This document shows, in pieces, positions 1 through 13,219 of a stretch of DNA of 64,000 nucleotides; within the stretch, counting starts at the first letter, position 1, and the number at the start of each line of letters is the position of its first letter. The notes under the pieces are model-generated. The model was not told the DNA's origin, did no database searches, and saw only the letters and a program-made list of their open reading frames with translations. Both the position numbers and the translations under genes were made by a program. This DNA is from Limanda limanda (taxonomy: Eukaryota; Chordata; Actinopteri; Pleuronectiformes; Pleuronectidae), in contig NC_083647.1 in assembly GCF_963576545.1 (NCBI RefSeq), positions 7,109,007 to 7,173,006 on the forward strand, in the 5' to 3' direction.

Positions 1-124
1 TAATTATCCACAGCAACACTAGAAGAGTAACTAAGATAATGTGTGAATATTGTAAGAGATTGCCAATTGCAATTTCATCAGTGGCTAACATATACGCAGA
101 CCTAAATAACTTATTGTTCTATTC

Positions 125-301
125 CATAAAACACTGGTCTCTCATTTTTTGCTATTTGTTAATATTTGCTCTTTTGCCAATTTTCTGTTAATGCTTTGTC
201 TACTTGTATATATGGTTGTTTTATGTCCTATGCACCAACCACACCAAGTAAATTAACTGTTTGGGAAAATACGCATGGCCAATAAAAGAATTCTGATTCT
301 G
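125..301 (+). repeat. LINE 3' tail remnant (L2/Rex1-type)
   Basis: AT-rich stretch with the layout of a teleost LINE 3' UTR end: a TGCACCAACCACACCAAG-like block, then a GGCCAATAAAAGAATTCTGATTCTG ending (positions 278-302) that resembles the usual 'ggcaataaa...ttctgattctga' tail. No coding part is left. The same tail family appears in reverse orientation near 48.2 kb. The family assignment is from memory of teleost repeats and has not been searched. Confidence 0.5.
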
Positions 302-3300
302 CTAAGAACACAAATAATCTGATTTGAATGTTGCCATAGGAGCAGAGGACATATCATGTTTTAAATCTTTGACTAATTAGAACACTGAAATAACAACTGC
401 AGATTGACGCATTTTGGCAGAACCTAAGAATTGCAAGCATGTTGCTCCAAACACAAAAGGTCTCCATTCAAAACAAGTCCATCATGTTAATCACCGCTAT
501 GAGGGGAAGTTTAAGGACCTGACTCTTGACCTGTTCCTGAAACTAACATGATTTGTTATAGAGAAGACGTAGGCCTGTGACTTTGTAGGAGTGGAACTAC
601 AGAAACACTCTAAACTGAGAAGTGGTGTTACAGGTTTACAGAGATGCTTCCCTTAGAAATGATCTTTGGCTGAGCACGAGCATCAGCCGCAGTTTAAGCA
701 TGCAAAGCCAGTTTTATTTTGACTGGTCGTATTCTGGAATTTATGGACGCCATTGGTTACAAATGAAAAGCTGTTAGCCGAGTGTTTTGTACACTGAGCT
801 TTGCGAATACGACAGAGTTGTGGTTGCAGCTTAGTGAATCTGAGTATTCTGACAACCTGGATGTTGGAATTTAAAATCACTTTTGACAGGATGCACAAAT
901 AACTCGTCCACATACAGCAATTCTGGCACGGCGGGCTGAAGTGAGGATCGCAAAGGAGAGCAGTGCTGCAACACGGAGGACAAAATACAGATAAGAACAG
1001 TTAAGAAAAGACTAGAATCTAATCAGTTGTATTTTAGCAGACATTATTGATCCAATACAATTTGCAGTGATCGGCACGATTTTGATTCTTATAAATGGCT
1101 CAGAATATCAGTGGTAGTACCTAAGTTTACAGGATATATATAAAGAATTTATTAGTGTAAGTATTACTACTTTAAGGTAAAAGGCATGTTGAATGATCAT
1201 GTTCAAATGGAGAAATACACTTGTTTTCCTCACTTTGTGCTGCTCTGCTCTTATTTACATTTGTACGACAGGTCAGGCTATTCCCGCTGCGCCCTCTCCT
1301 TTCGTCTCTTGTCTCTTGAGTGCAATGCTTGATGGTGTTTGCTCAATTAATGACCCTTGGTTGTAAAGTACTCTTCACAATGCATTGTGGGAAACAATGA
1401 CTCCACTATATTGTATAGAGGGTAAAAAATGCCACAAAACCTTCAGACGGCACTACAAAATGACAAAGTACATAGTGAGCGATTTTAGGAAATTAAACAA
1501 ACATGAGGGATGGCTATAGTATTACTGAAATCACTAAAACTCAAACATTTAAATTGTAATCCCTCAAACTATAATACACATACTATTAAAGATAAGCATT
1601 ACTTTGGATATAAATAGAATGCCACTTTAGAGGATATTATGCATTCATCTTGCATTTGGCTACAGTTGGGGATCTGGTCAGGGGTTAATCTGGAAACAAA
1701 TGAGGTGGTATTAAGCAATTTTATATGTAGTGGTAATACATGAAAATAACTTATTAATGCACCGTTTAATAAATCACGTACAAGACCCAACCAAATGTGC
1801 ATATTTATCTAAATTCTAATTAAACCTCTGTGACTCTAAAACCCAAGTATAATTTGTACAAGAAAAGTACCACACTGCTCTTATGTGATCTAAACTGAGC
1901 TGCACTGTTCAGGCAGAAAAGTCTGTAATCAAATGCTTTGACTCAGTGTGTGAACACCAGACCTCAGCAGGTCCTGTGTTGAGGTTATGATTAAGGTAGA
2001 AACAATTTCAGTGCAGGAAAAATTTATCAGGAAGGCACAGAGGAAATATAATTTCAACAACTTTCACCTGCCTGAGTTGTGCTCCCTCCTGTATCGTTAA
2101 TGATTCCAAATAGATTATCAAGGCTTGACTTTGAGATTAATATGAGCGAACTAAGTGGTCACGAGCGAGGCGATAACCTGGAGTGATCACAGAAAATGTA
2201 GAATTACTGCATTTAAACTAAACTATTAGGTGGAGGATTGTTGTTTAATCTCTTGAAACATTCACACAATGAAGAAATACTTTATATAAGAAAACACGAT
2301 GGTCACACTGCAAAAATATAGATACACAAGGGCATAGAAAATAATCACACAGTAAGGAAACCAATTTTCGCTGAACTCTCTGCCGTAACAAGTAGAAAAA
2401 AAGATGGCACATTTTGCTGTCCTGGGAATTATTGGTAAAGGTATCACCAATACAAGCAATGTGAATTACAGTCTACAGGTTGCTATAGGGATGAAGGAGT
2501 CACTCATTCTCATGCTCTGCCAAGCCAGGGAACTCACTGCCAGGTATAACTGTGGACTGAGGAGAATGTAAGTCCAAACCTTCACCCTTACAAACGTTCA
2601 ATCAATTATCAAAATGCTGCATCAGATACAACGGCTTTGTTATATTGGGTTGTGGCTGCAGGTATAATCTGCTGAAGGAGTAGTAGGATCTTACAAGACG
2701 AGAGAAAACCCTGTCTCCGGGAAAATTAGGCTGCCTCTCAGTAAGAGACCACTGCTATGTATATACATACATACAAGGGACAGCATGCTAATGTATACAC
2801 TGCAATTTCCTCTGATGTGGTCCAGGTGATTGCCTCCTGTGCTAGAGGCAAAGTTCCATTCGACAAAATTATTCATTCTGAAACAACTCCCCTGACCTTT
2901 TCTAAACAGCATAAATACAATGAGCATCACAGCAGCAGCAGCCGGTGGAGACCAGAGATGATAAGCAGCACTCGTATATGCACCACGAAAGGCCAATGAG
3001 ATCATTATTTCCTTTAAGCACAACAAGTTGCCTCATCAAAGCCATTTTCAATCTAGAAGTGGTGAAAAGAGCTGGTAGTTACAATTATCTCATCCTTAGG
3101 GAGACTTGGCTAATTAGGCTGAGAAGAGGCCAGAGTGGACTCCTCGAGTCCATCAATAACGCCAGCTTAATGAGCCAGAGGTCTCACTGAAGAAGCACAT
3201 CTGCCGGCTTGTTGTGGATGGGGTATTGGTCGGGTGGAGAAGTCGAGGCTGCCTTCTCCACAGTTTCAGTTAAACAGATCTCTCACATGCAGCTGCTGCA

Positions 3301-4011
3301 CCGGCAACGAGGCGAGGAATCGTCTCATCTTCACTGACCTTTCAAAACGAAGCTCGCAGAAACCGGGGGTGGGTGGGGTATAGCAGGGCTGCTGGACAGG
3401 ACTGTATCGGATCTGTATTCACAAGTTAGTTCTAAAGATATAAAAAAAAAAACTATTTTAACGTTTCATATTTGTCTTACAAAAAACAGATTAATAATCC
3501 AGAAAATAATAAATTGTGGGTGAAAAGAACTAGGAATCAAAGAAAACAGTATAACAAGCTCCACATTAAGCAGTGTGATATTTTTGTCGTCACTCCCACT
3601 TTGTGGTATTGGTAGAAATTGCTGAATGTGCACGGACACGTTGTAAAATGTCAGTTGTGTCATTTAGAAACGGCCAAAGGATTAACACAGGCCAAGCAAG
3701 CAGCCCATTCCAAACAGGCAGGCTCAGAACTGGCACTGCACTTGTAATAATAAATAAAATAATACAGTCTCATTATTGAATTTGATGATCTGTTGGTTTG
3801 TGCTGCTTGGAGAGCACAAGTAAGATGAACCTGACATCAACCAGCAGGTTTAGCATAATTGCAAAGTCAGCGGAACTTTAGCAGCGAAACAGCTTCACAT
3901 TTTCCCTGTCAATTTATAAAGGGGGACAGGTGTCCAATAGTTGTACAGACATCGGTGAGTGAGAAAAGGTTCATGTTGATGATTATACCAAAATAAGGAC
4001 ATCATACACAT
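302..4011. other. No gene seen; AT-rich non-coding DNA
   Basis: Only short unrelated frames occur here. A possible MITE fragment lies at about 1340-1490: it has an AATGCATTGTGGGAA block and a CACTATATTGTATAGAGGG-like block, typical of a teleost MITE family, but no terminal repeats could be paired. The rest shows nothing recognisable. Confidence 0.6.
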
Positions 4012-4424
4012 AGATATATATAAAGACTAGATGTCTCGTTCGACGGAGCCGGACGTCCGCACATGGCGGCCATCTTGCCAGAGGCAGCTCGCTCACCCAT
4101 AACATTGTGTTGTAGTGGTACTTACTTTTTAAATAACCATAACTTGCTCAATTTTCAACCGATTTTTAAACGGTCTGGTTTGTTATAAACGTCAGAGATG
4201 TAATTATTCATAAGTATGCAATGTCATATCTACATCTCTGACGTTTATAACAAACCAAACCGTTTAAAAATCGGTTGAAATTTGAGCAAGTTATGGTTAT
4301 TTACCACTACCAACACAATGTTATGGGTTAGCGAGCTGCCCCCTAGCAAGATGGCCGCCATGTGCGGACGTTCATCTCCGTTGGCCGGCAACGCAGACGA
4401 GACATCTAGTCTTTATATATATCT
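4012..4424. mobile_element. Palindromic MITE with near-complete inverted repeat
   Basis: About 413 bp made of two arms of roughly 190 bp that are reverse complements, around a short AT-rich spacer near 4201-4228. The outermost 27 bases of each end (4012-4038 and 4398-4424) match perfectly, including AGACTAGATGTCTCG on the left and its complement on the right. Both arms contain an ATGGCGGCCATCTTG-like block and a GACGTTTATAACAAACC block. The ends run into TATATA, so a TA target duplication is plausible but cannot be separated from the flank. There is no coding capacity, so it must have been mobilised in trans. Confidence 0.85.
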
Positions 4425-4484
4425 CTGATCATACCAGTCTAATCCGAATGTACAGACTTGGCCTACATGTATATGTATCAAAAT

Positions 4485-4800
4485 ATGTTTTGAGTCAAAG
4501 AAACTTGGTGTCATATTTGATCCCAGCCTACACTCTGAGAGCCATGTAACAGACTTTTTCAGACTTGTTTTTACCATCTCAGGGAAATATCCAGGATCAG
4601 ATCGATCTTGAGTTTTAAAGACACTGAAATCATTTTGTACATGGCTATATTTCTTCACGGCTTGATTACTGTAATGGTGTCTGAACATGTCTTTTGCAAA
4701 AAACACTCAATTATCTCCAAATTGTACAGAACATCCTGCTCAGGTATTACTCCCCACACTATTCGTCCTTGTCAGCAAATCTGTTTACCTTTGCAGAGTA
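4485..4800 (+). pseudogene. LINE reverse transcriptase fragment (C-terminal part)
   Basis: Translated with frame changes, this stretch gives pieces typical of the region just after the catalytic palm of L2/CR1/Rex1-type reverse transcriptases. A 'LGVIFDPSLHSESHV' block lies around 4507-4551, then a block like 'ILSFKDTEIILYM', then a decayed 'RLDYCNG' near 4660. It is broken by frameshifts and has no start or end. The next expected segment of such a protein is missing here but appears, same strand, from 5628. The two may be one copy split by about 830 bp of unrelated DNA, or two fragments. Confidence 0.6.
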
Positions 4801-5627
4801 GTTAAAAACATTGTTCTAGGCCAGGACTAAGTTGTGTAAACGAGAGGTACAACAACAGGGTCGAAAGGGTTGACGTCAATGTATGGATCCTCGCCAATGC
4901 CATTCCTAAAAGGAAATTCCCTCAATTAGTAAGTGAAGGCAAGTGGAACTTCTTCTTTTTTACTGTTTGAAGGCTAGTTGCCTGTTGACATAGACTTGAG
5001 AAACTCCAAAAGATGTCACAAGCTTTTGCAAAATCCAAAGTGACAAGTCCCCCTTCATGTCACTTTCATACCTGCTATGCAGAATGCGTGGAGCTGGGCT
5101 GTTCTGCTGTGGCCTGCTCAGTAATGCATGAGAAGGAGGAGAAGTAGAGAAGGAGAGAAGATGTGCAATGCTGGTGCGAGCACTGTAGAGTACAGTACAG
5201 TGACAACTACCATAAATACACCAAGGAGCAGGAGAAGGAAACACTGCAAGGATGATGGGAATGCCCAAATATCTCAATATGAAGTTAATTAAGACAAAAA
5301 TATCACTTGTGACCTTAGCCTATGGTGTTTTTTCTGATTGACGCACACAATTTGAGGCCTGACTTAGCAATGGCATTGAAAGGAATTAGCCTGGTGTGTC
5401 AAGCTACCAGCTGCCAAATGCCATCACACAGTGCCTGAGGAGCAAAGATATTTGCTGTGTGCGGAGGTGATTTACCTCTGAACTGATTGTGGGGCTTTGC
5501 TGTCTCAATCCCTGCCATAGTGAAAGTCTATGTTTAAAGCCTTCCCAGCCTGGTGTTGGGTTGGGGGGAGGGGGGGTTTACTGTGACATCGGTGTGTCAA
5601 TGTTGAGCTCATAACTCCGTATTGTCC
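4801..5627. other. No gene seen between two LINE fragments
   Basis: AT-rich sequence with no recognisable coding blocks. It may be an insertion separating two parts of one LINE copy. No terminal repeats were found at its edges. A G-rich run lies near 5562-5577. Confidence 0.4.
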
Positions 5628-6425
5628 CAATAGATCACTTCTCTCCCAAAAACACAGGCTCTCTTGTTGTTCCAAGAATCCGGAAGAGCAGAATGGGAGG
5701 TAGAGCCTTCAGCTACCCAGCTCCTCTCCTGTGGAACCAGCTCCCACTCTGGGTTCCGGTGGCTGACACCATCTCTACATTTAAGGTTAAACTTAAAATC
5801 TTCCTTTTTGATAAAGTATTTAATTAGGGCTGAATTGGTATATATATTACCATATTTAGTCCTGAACCATTATGCTGCTATAGGTCTAGACTCTAGACTG
5901 TTGGGGGAACTCCCACCATGCAAAGAGCACTTATCCCCTTCTTTCTGTCTCTCTGCCCCATCATTCAATTATTAATTTTACTACATCTCACTGACTTTGT
6001 GTTTTTAACTATTATCATTATAAATTGTTGCTGCTATCAATAATAACATCTTTTAACTCTTATTGTTTTTATTATGACAAGTGAGAGCTGAAACCTGATG
6101 CAGTTCCTGGTCCCTCTCTCTCCCTCTCCTCCTCCTCCCCCTATCACTGTCTCTTCTCTCCCCTCTTTTGCATCCATCTTTCCTGTTCCCTCTTTTCCAA
6201 CAATCTCTCCTCTCCTCCCCATTTTTCCCTGCTCACCCCAACCGGTCACATTGAGTTTGGTTCGAGGTTTCTTCCGGTTACTGAGGGAGTTTTTTCGCCA
6301 CATTCGCCAAAGTGTTTGCTAATTTTGGGATTTCCTTAAAATGCTTAAGGTCCTGACCTTCTATGTAAAGTGCCTTGAGATAATGTGTATTATGATTTGG
6401 CGCTATACAAATAACAATTAATTTA
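5628..6425 (+). pseudogene. LINE 3' end: RT C-terminus plus 3' UTR
   Basis: The frame through 5643-5830 reads blocks typical of the extreme C-terminus of teleost L2/Rex1-like LINE proteins: 'GSLVVPRIRKSRMGGRAFSY', then 'PLLWNQLPLWV', then 'TFKVKLKIFLFDKVFN' before a stop. Downstream is the usual 3' UTR: 'CTAGACTGTTGGGGGAACTC' near 5895, a pyrimidine-rich block at 6100-6240, 'GGTTTCTTCCGGTTA' near 6264, and the tail 'TATGATTTGGCGCTATACAA' near 6390-6409. The copy is truncated at the 5' side and diverged. The exact clade (L2 or Rex1/Babar) would need a search. Confidence 0.75.
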
Positions 6426-8029
6426 AAGTTCCCAAAGGGATGAAGCACTGACATTTGTGATCCTACTGCTTTTCCTGATCTGCCACATCAGACCATGTCT
6501 GTGGTTAAATCTTCCAGAAACTAATGATGATCTGCCCATATAAATGTTCATAAACACGACCTTCGTCTGAACGATTAGACTTGCTGGGGGCTTCAGCTAT
6601 GTAGCTATTAAACAGGAGTCCCCTGTAGCCAAGATCAGTTTTTTGCATGTGCAGTCTGCCAAGAATAAAACTCAGCAGTCCATACAGCAGTGGGCTATAA
6701 CGACCCTCAACCACACAACTTCCCTCTGTCTTTAATGGTGGCCTATGTGAATGGAGTATGAATCAGGGGACTAACACGCATGTCAGGAGGAGTGGTGCGG
6801 ACAGGGATATCACAAGGCCCGGCTCAGACAGCAGCAATAATGCAGCCCTCCAAATCCTATTATCATTGTAATGGAAAGGATGGCGTGGGTGGAGAGAAAA
6901 TGTGTGTGTGTGGGAGGGGGGAGAGAGATGAGGTTGAAGAGTGGTGCTTCTTCTTCTTTCCCTCTCCCTCCCCTTGTCTTAAGAAAAATGTGTGCACACA
7001 TACAAACACACATATTCCTCTCTTATTGCCGGTATAACGGAAAACAGTGAGGTGACACCCGCAATGTCAAACCACCAACACACCAACTGAAAACATCCTT
7101 AAAGACTCACATTGGAGCAAGTCAGCAAAACCCTGAAAACAGACAAAAAATGCACTTAACGTAATAACACAATAAGATAAGACAGTATAACGTTGAGTCT
7201 CGAGAAAATAGGTGTTTCAGAGAGGAAACTGTGACACAACCCTGAACCAACACTTGGCACCATAGGTCTTTATCACATCGTGTTCCGTCAAATTCATCCC
7301 AAGAATACTGCGTGGAATGAAATGTCAGAACTAATGAGTATCTGCAAATATGCCAGCCCTCGGAGCGACTTGACATAATACGATGAACCCCGTCTGCCCA
7401 CAGTGGTCATTACGCCCTCGAGTAAAAGCACCACATTTTTCTAAACTAATTGAGCTGGTCAAAAGTGTAATAAATGACTTGTAGGCATCAGAATCTTATG
7501 GATACTTTAACAAAACCCAATACACACAGAAAAACCCTGTCATTTAAATGAAAAGATACACAAATGGACTGTAATTTCCACAATTCATTCTGATTACCTT
7601 GTTCTTCTTTTATCTATTATGAAAAACGGGAAACTGATGACCTAGTTTGAGATGTTTTGCAGCAGTGCATGGCAGACAATGATCGTAAAAGCTTCCGGTA
7701 AATGTTAGATGTGAAAAATTAGTTGTGTGCTCGACAGGCAATTGTGACTAAATACACATAAGTGTATGAGATCTGCCTGATAATCAGAGGATGTTTTGTA
7801 CATTTTTGCCACTTTCTTGTTTGGAAGTGGGGTTCATTTTACTTGTGCTCTCCAACATAGGAACAAACTAATTATTTGAACTCGTACATTTGTGAGTGTG
7901 ATACAAATTGAGTTTATGCTGGTGTGTGTTGCTTCCGGGAAATAGCCATGTCACAACACTTAGTCAGATAGTGACAGAAGCTTCGATCATCGGCGGCCTA
8001 CTTTCCTGTCATTTACAAAAATGAATGAT
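6426..8029. other. No gene seen; AT-rich non-coding DNA
   Basis: Short TG/GT-rich and CA-rich runs occur near 6898-7012. I see no exon-like frames or recognisable repeat ends. Confidence 0.6.
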
Positions 8030-8392
8030 AAATATTGTCTCAAATTCACTCATTATCTTATCATAACTATGACAATGGAGGGGTTGGTGAAGTGTTTCTG
8101 TCCTAAAAACACTTTTGGAGTTTCCGGGGTAAACAGCGTTGCAGTCAAATCCAATAAGATTGAAGTAAGTGGTGACCATTCTTTTTTTCTGCAATAAAAC
8201 AGGAAGCCACAGCTTAAAAAAATGGAGCAGTATTGAAGCATGTTATGTATTTTTTCTATTGTTTTATTACCTTTTGAAGAAGGAGTCACCAGTTACTGAG
8301 ATTGTATTGGATTAGGCTGCAACAATGTTTAACCCTAAGACTCCAAAAAGTGTTTTGTGGACTCAAACACAAAAGATAATGAGTGATTTCTC
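8030..8392. mobile_element. Truncated MITE, same family as 44949-45488
   Basis: Shares ordered blocks with the copy at 45 kb: 'CTCATTATC', 'GGTGAAGTGTTT', 'GGGGTAAACAG(C/T)GTTGCAG', 'ATCCAATA(A/C)', 'TTGTTTTATTAC', and at the far side 'TTTGTGGACTCAAACAC'. The first and last blocks are inverted relative to each other, so the element folds on itself. The terminal TTAAAGGG sequence is lost on both sides, so this copy is truncated or strongly diverged. Confidence 0.7.
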
Positions 8393-11300
8393 AAGTCCAA
8401 GAGGTGCCAACTTCTCCAGGTGACTGTGCTAACAAACATGTTGTTTCCATCACAAGTGATGCTGCTTCTTGCTGTAATAGTGTCACCTAAAATAATGATA
8501 ACAGTAGTAAACACCTCTTTTCCTTGTGATAACGCTGATGATGACAGTGTTTTCAGTGTGTGAAATTCAAGAAAAAACTGGTCAAGGAATCAACTCGAAT
8601 CTAATCAGGGCATATTGTGTCTTTGCACAACAGCAGTTCTCTCGACAAAATTATAAAAGCAAGTCTGATGGATAAGACAATTAGGGATGGAAAAAATAAG
8701 AGAGTAAGGAAGTGCACTCCTTTAGGTGAGAATATGAATAAAACTCAGGGCAGAAAGCCTGTAGTGGCAAAGGTTGGATTTATTGACCCGTTATATTCAT
8801 TTGACAAAGGGCACAGACTTCCAGGATAGTGAAAGGTTATGAAACAATTGGGCAAGAAAGAAAATCAATTGTTATATGCTATTCGTGAGATGGTTTTGGA
8901 AATTAATGTACAAAAAAGTTACAGCAACCGCCTCACTAAAGGAAATTTAGCTTAGGTATTACAATAGGCATGCTTGTTAAGTTACTTTAGATCATAAACG
9001 AGCTGTTTCTTATATTTATTCCATCACATTTACTAACACAGTTATGGAAACATTTTTGGGATTAGAGCCTGGGATTACAGAGCAGACGTTGGATCTCTTC
9101 ACATCTTCCCTCCCAGTCCTATCATCCAGTGCTGATTTAAAGAGTCCCACTGAAAGGGCCCTGCTATGTTCTAAGCATTATACTGTACTGCAGCAGTGAT
9201 TGAAGCAAGAAAGAGTGGAACACACTTAAATGATTATACTAAATATAAATCTGACGACGAAACATCTCAATGCACAAGAGTAGTTGTCTGATCCTTTTTC
9301 ACCAGACACTTGAGAGAATAGGCTTTTTAAACCAGTGTCATTTAGTTTAGCTGAAAGTAATAATCAGGACTCTGAACTGCTCATACTGTATATACTCTCA
9401 TTTCCCCACAAACATGTTTGAGTGACACGTCCCTTGATTCTTTTAATTGACATTTTCATCTGTCTTTCTTACTGGACTACATACCAAATTTAGATTTAAG
9501 AAGCCCAATAACAATACAGTCATTGTAATTTTATACACAGACTATATTAGGGATGGCCTCTGATACTTTTATGTTACTGATACAATAAATCCCTTATATA
9601 CTTTGGCCAACAGGTTGTTTTAAATCTTGAGGAATTGTAGAAGTTGGCTAGCATAAGGCCCAACAACACATTTAGCTGTAACATTTAGCTAAATTAGCTA
9701 GCTGCTATATTAGCCATGTGGCATAGATAGTGCACCACGTCACTATGAAAACACATTGACAGCTCTAGGACCTCAGGTGTTTCTAACAACACAATTCGAT
9801 CACAAAAACAAAAGGACAATGTCGCCATAACCAATTTGATGCGAGTGATTGTATGTAGCATGTGTGTTTAATCGGGTCACAGATTATGAATATAAAATTA
9901 TCATATATTTGATATTAACTTTGAATACATACAAAGAAATCCTACTCAGTCAATCAAGAGGTCTTTCTGTCTGTCCTTCAATTTTCTTCACAACCACCCA
10001 TCTGATAAATCCAATTTATTGAATGCTGATTGGCCATTATCACATTTCGGCTATGTTTTTTTGTCATAATGCCAGGTTCTGACAGGAACATTGTTAATGG
10101 ACATTTGATATAATTACTAGTTTAAACACCACAACAATAACAACATTTAATAAATGAATGCAACCTGGATCCAAATGTGGCATTACGTGGAAGAATAAAT
10201 CAAATCATTTATTTTGAAAAAAATCATTCTGAGAAGAGGACCTCCCTCACTGTAGCTTCTGAACTGCCACAAAAAGGACTGAACCACCTCCTGCTCTGTC
10301 AAAATAAGGTCTTGAACAACACCTGACAAACTGGCAACAGCAGGCGAGACACAAAATGTATGCCTTATGATAATTCAATTAAAGACTTAAAATGCCCATG
10401 TTAAGGACGTGAGCTCAGTGCATTGTGTTATACTGTCTGCTTACTACATCAACACAATCAATCAACACCAATCGCACCTAGACACTCTTGTCATGGTATT
10501 AATGTCATTCTGCACAACAACTCAATGTCTAATTCAGGGTCTACAATACTGGATTATAATCTTAAGAGATACGCACTGGCTGCTTGTGTATAAATGTCTA
10601 ATTTACACAGGGAGATGAATTTGTAAACTGATGCTTCTAATACATATCTTTACATGATTATAATTATACACGCTCGACAACAAATTGCATACAAACAAAT
10701 GACGTATTTACAAGGGTTTCAAAGAACCACTTTCAACTGACTCAAAACCAATTAGACCGGTTGAATTGGCAAACAGTGTATTTCAGGTACATAATTAGCT
10801 GCATGCGATTCATACACTGCATGCATAGCAAGGCATTTAGATGAGGCTACATGGAGGACCCTATATTTCAGCGATTAATGAGGAGGGCAGCACCACGAAC
10901 ATATTGTTGCTCATTATGTCAACATCGCTCCCATTTGCCAGAATATCTTGTCCAAGCATTACTACATTGCAGTAGGATTAGATCCATCAGCTCGGAGGGG
11001 AGGGCCAAAGAGTTATAAAGGACAAAGCAGCAGTGCATGAAACTGCAGTAAAACACATGGCTAAATTAAAAAAGTCTGTTGTTGAAATGACATCATCTAC
11101 TCTATTTCATTGAAGGGTAATCAATGGTACAAAAAAATTGCCTGTAAATGCAGGTGCTACATTAATGCTCATACATTAAAATGTTATTATAAGTAAATGG
11201 CCCACATCTATGATAAATATTAACTATTTATGATGTATTTACACATGCCACAGTCCAAATCATATGCTTAAACCAACATGGGACTCACATTTCTTTGTAT

Positions 11301-12059
11301 ATTGCCCCTGATCTACTTTTAGACTATAGCCGTTAATCGCAGCCCCACACTGAGAACTCCAACGTAAAGCTAATTTAAAAAAATCAGTCTTAGTCTTACT
11401 TCTGCCGAACAAATCTACAATCTTAAGCCTGTCCACTTATGAGGTGGTCTATTGATCACTGCTCTCTTTGTCGAGTGTCTGTGCTGTCGATGCAATCAGC
11501 TCTGATATACTGGGCCCAGGCATTTAATTGGGCTTGACCTCAGCGTTCTTCATTATTGATTGAAATCTCCAGACTAAACCCCTAATCAAGCTCCAGCATC
11601 GGTCCGACTCTCGCTCCCCGACAATACCATATGAGAGGATATTTATAAGACTCCTGTCGTGTCAGGGTGGAGCTTTATGGTCCTTAAAGGCAACCTTAAA
11701 GTTTGTATATTGACTTTTGTAGCCCGAAATCCTTAAAAATCAATATAAATATAGTTTGAGAGTATGGAGAGATGGATTGAATTAGAGATGATATCAAGGA
11801 CTGCCGGTTGAATTAGAAAGCTTTCATCCAGGTATTTCACCTGGGAAGGATGCGCAGTCAGGAAATGGGTTATATCCAATACCTGTAACCAAGTTCACTG
11901 AGAGACAAGACGCACAAACCTGATGAGTGAAAAGTAAAATGGATTTTTTAACTTACAGCAGAAGGACCGGCAAAAGAAAATAAAGGTTTGTGGTTATAAT
12001 ACAATCCCTCTTTGTAGGAACTGTTGGGTCTATCTATTAATTTAATAAATAATATAATA
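8393..12059. other. No gene seen; AT-rich non-coding DNA
   Basis: No exon-like frame or repeat end could be supported. GCTAGC-type low-complexity sequence lies at 9640-9720. The remainder looks unique. Confidence 0.55.
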
Positions 12060-12230
12060 TATTTGTCTTGACCTTTTTATGTTTTGATCTGGCTATTAAA
12101 ATTGAACTGAACTAAATAGGTTTTATTATAGATTATTTTTCATTTTGCTATGGATTTTTTTTGAGTGAAGCACTTTGTAACCTTGTTTAGATAAGTGCAA
12201 TAAAAATAAAGCTATTATTCTGTGGAGATG
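12060..12230 (+). repeat. LINE/SINE 3' tail remnant
   Basis: Contains 'GAAGCACTTTGTAACCTTG' (about 12167-12185) followed by 'AAGTGCAATAAAAATAAAGC' and a short ATTATT end. This is the layout of non-LTR retrotransposon tails in teleosts ('gcactttgtaacc...aataaagttattatt'). No coding part is visible. Confidence 0.5.
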
Positions 12231-12439
12231 CTCATAGAATTTAGACAATGTTGTTATTTTAAAGTGAATGATTTACTTTGTGGCTAAAACCTTTATTTCC
12301 TAAAATAGACAAATGTGTGACAAGTGCTGAAGATGCTGCTCCACTGAATAGACAAACAAGCAGCAGACAGAAACAAAGACTGTAAAGTTCCCCTAATGAA
12401 CACATATTTACATCATGTTTCCCATGTTTTTTCTTTATG

Positions 12440-12545
12440 TTTTACTGGCACTCCTTGGCTCATGGGGGCTGGAGCCAATCCCAGCTGACATTGGGTGAGA
12501 GGCGGGTACGCCCTGGACAGGTTGCCAGTGTGGTATATTCAGCTA
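12440..12545 (-). repeat. RTE-tailed SINE-like repeat fragment
   Basis: 'GGGGCTGGAGCCAATCCCAG', 'GTGAGAGGCGGGTACGCC' and 'CTGGACAGGTTGCCAGT' are the reverse complement of blocks found in many teleost tRNA-SINE/RTE elements. Other copies in this window are at 15.0-16.0 kb and 19.8-20.0 kb. Only about 100 bp of this copy can be recognised. Confidence 0.6.
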
Positions 12546-13219
12546 TATAGATCCCTGTAACCTGGGTATGAACCAGGATCACATGTTTAACCATGCAGCC
12601 CTCGTCTTTAGCTTCTCAGTAATTCCTCATTATATTTTTAATTAGTTCTCGCCTCTAGGGAATGATCTCTGACCTGTTAATGGATAAGCACAGAACTGGG
12701 GTCTTTGTCTTTCTTTACGAGGCATGTTTTTATGGATACACCATTTCATTCACATTATATGCTTAGACACATGCAGTTGTGTCCGGCTGAAACACGAGAT
12801 TTGGGGTGTTGTTTTGCCTTGGGTCGCAACCTCTCTATATAATGTGTGCTCAACTCCTGCAAAGGCGGGCTTCCACTATTGGCGTGTGGATGTCTCCGGA
12901 TCTCGCGAGTCCGTCCTGACCTGTAAGACTTTTGTGTAATAAACTTTAAACTATACAAGCAAGTTTTGGGTCCGCGGAGAATTCTTCCAACTTCACCATC
13001 ATCGACACCTCTCGGCTGCCCGAAATAGACGATACCAGCACATCACAGGACTGACATTTAAAAGACAAACAATCATTCACACTCACCTTCATAAAGTTGT
13101 CAAAGAAAGGCTGGCTGGCTGTCAGGTTCAAACCCAAAACATTCTTGCTGTGAGTGATAACCACTATCCCACCGTTCCACCCAAATATAAATATGTCTAC
13201 ATTCATACAAGTAAGTCAG
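12546..13219. other. No gene seen
   Basis: Short frames on both strands only. There is no recognised repeat and no splice-site-bounded frame that resembles a known protein. Confidence 0.5.
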
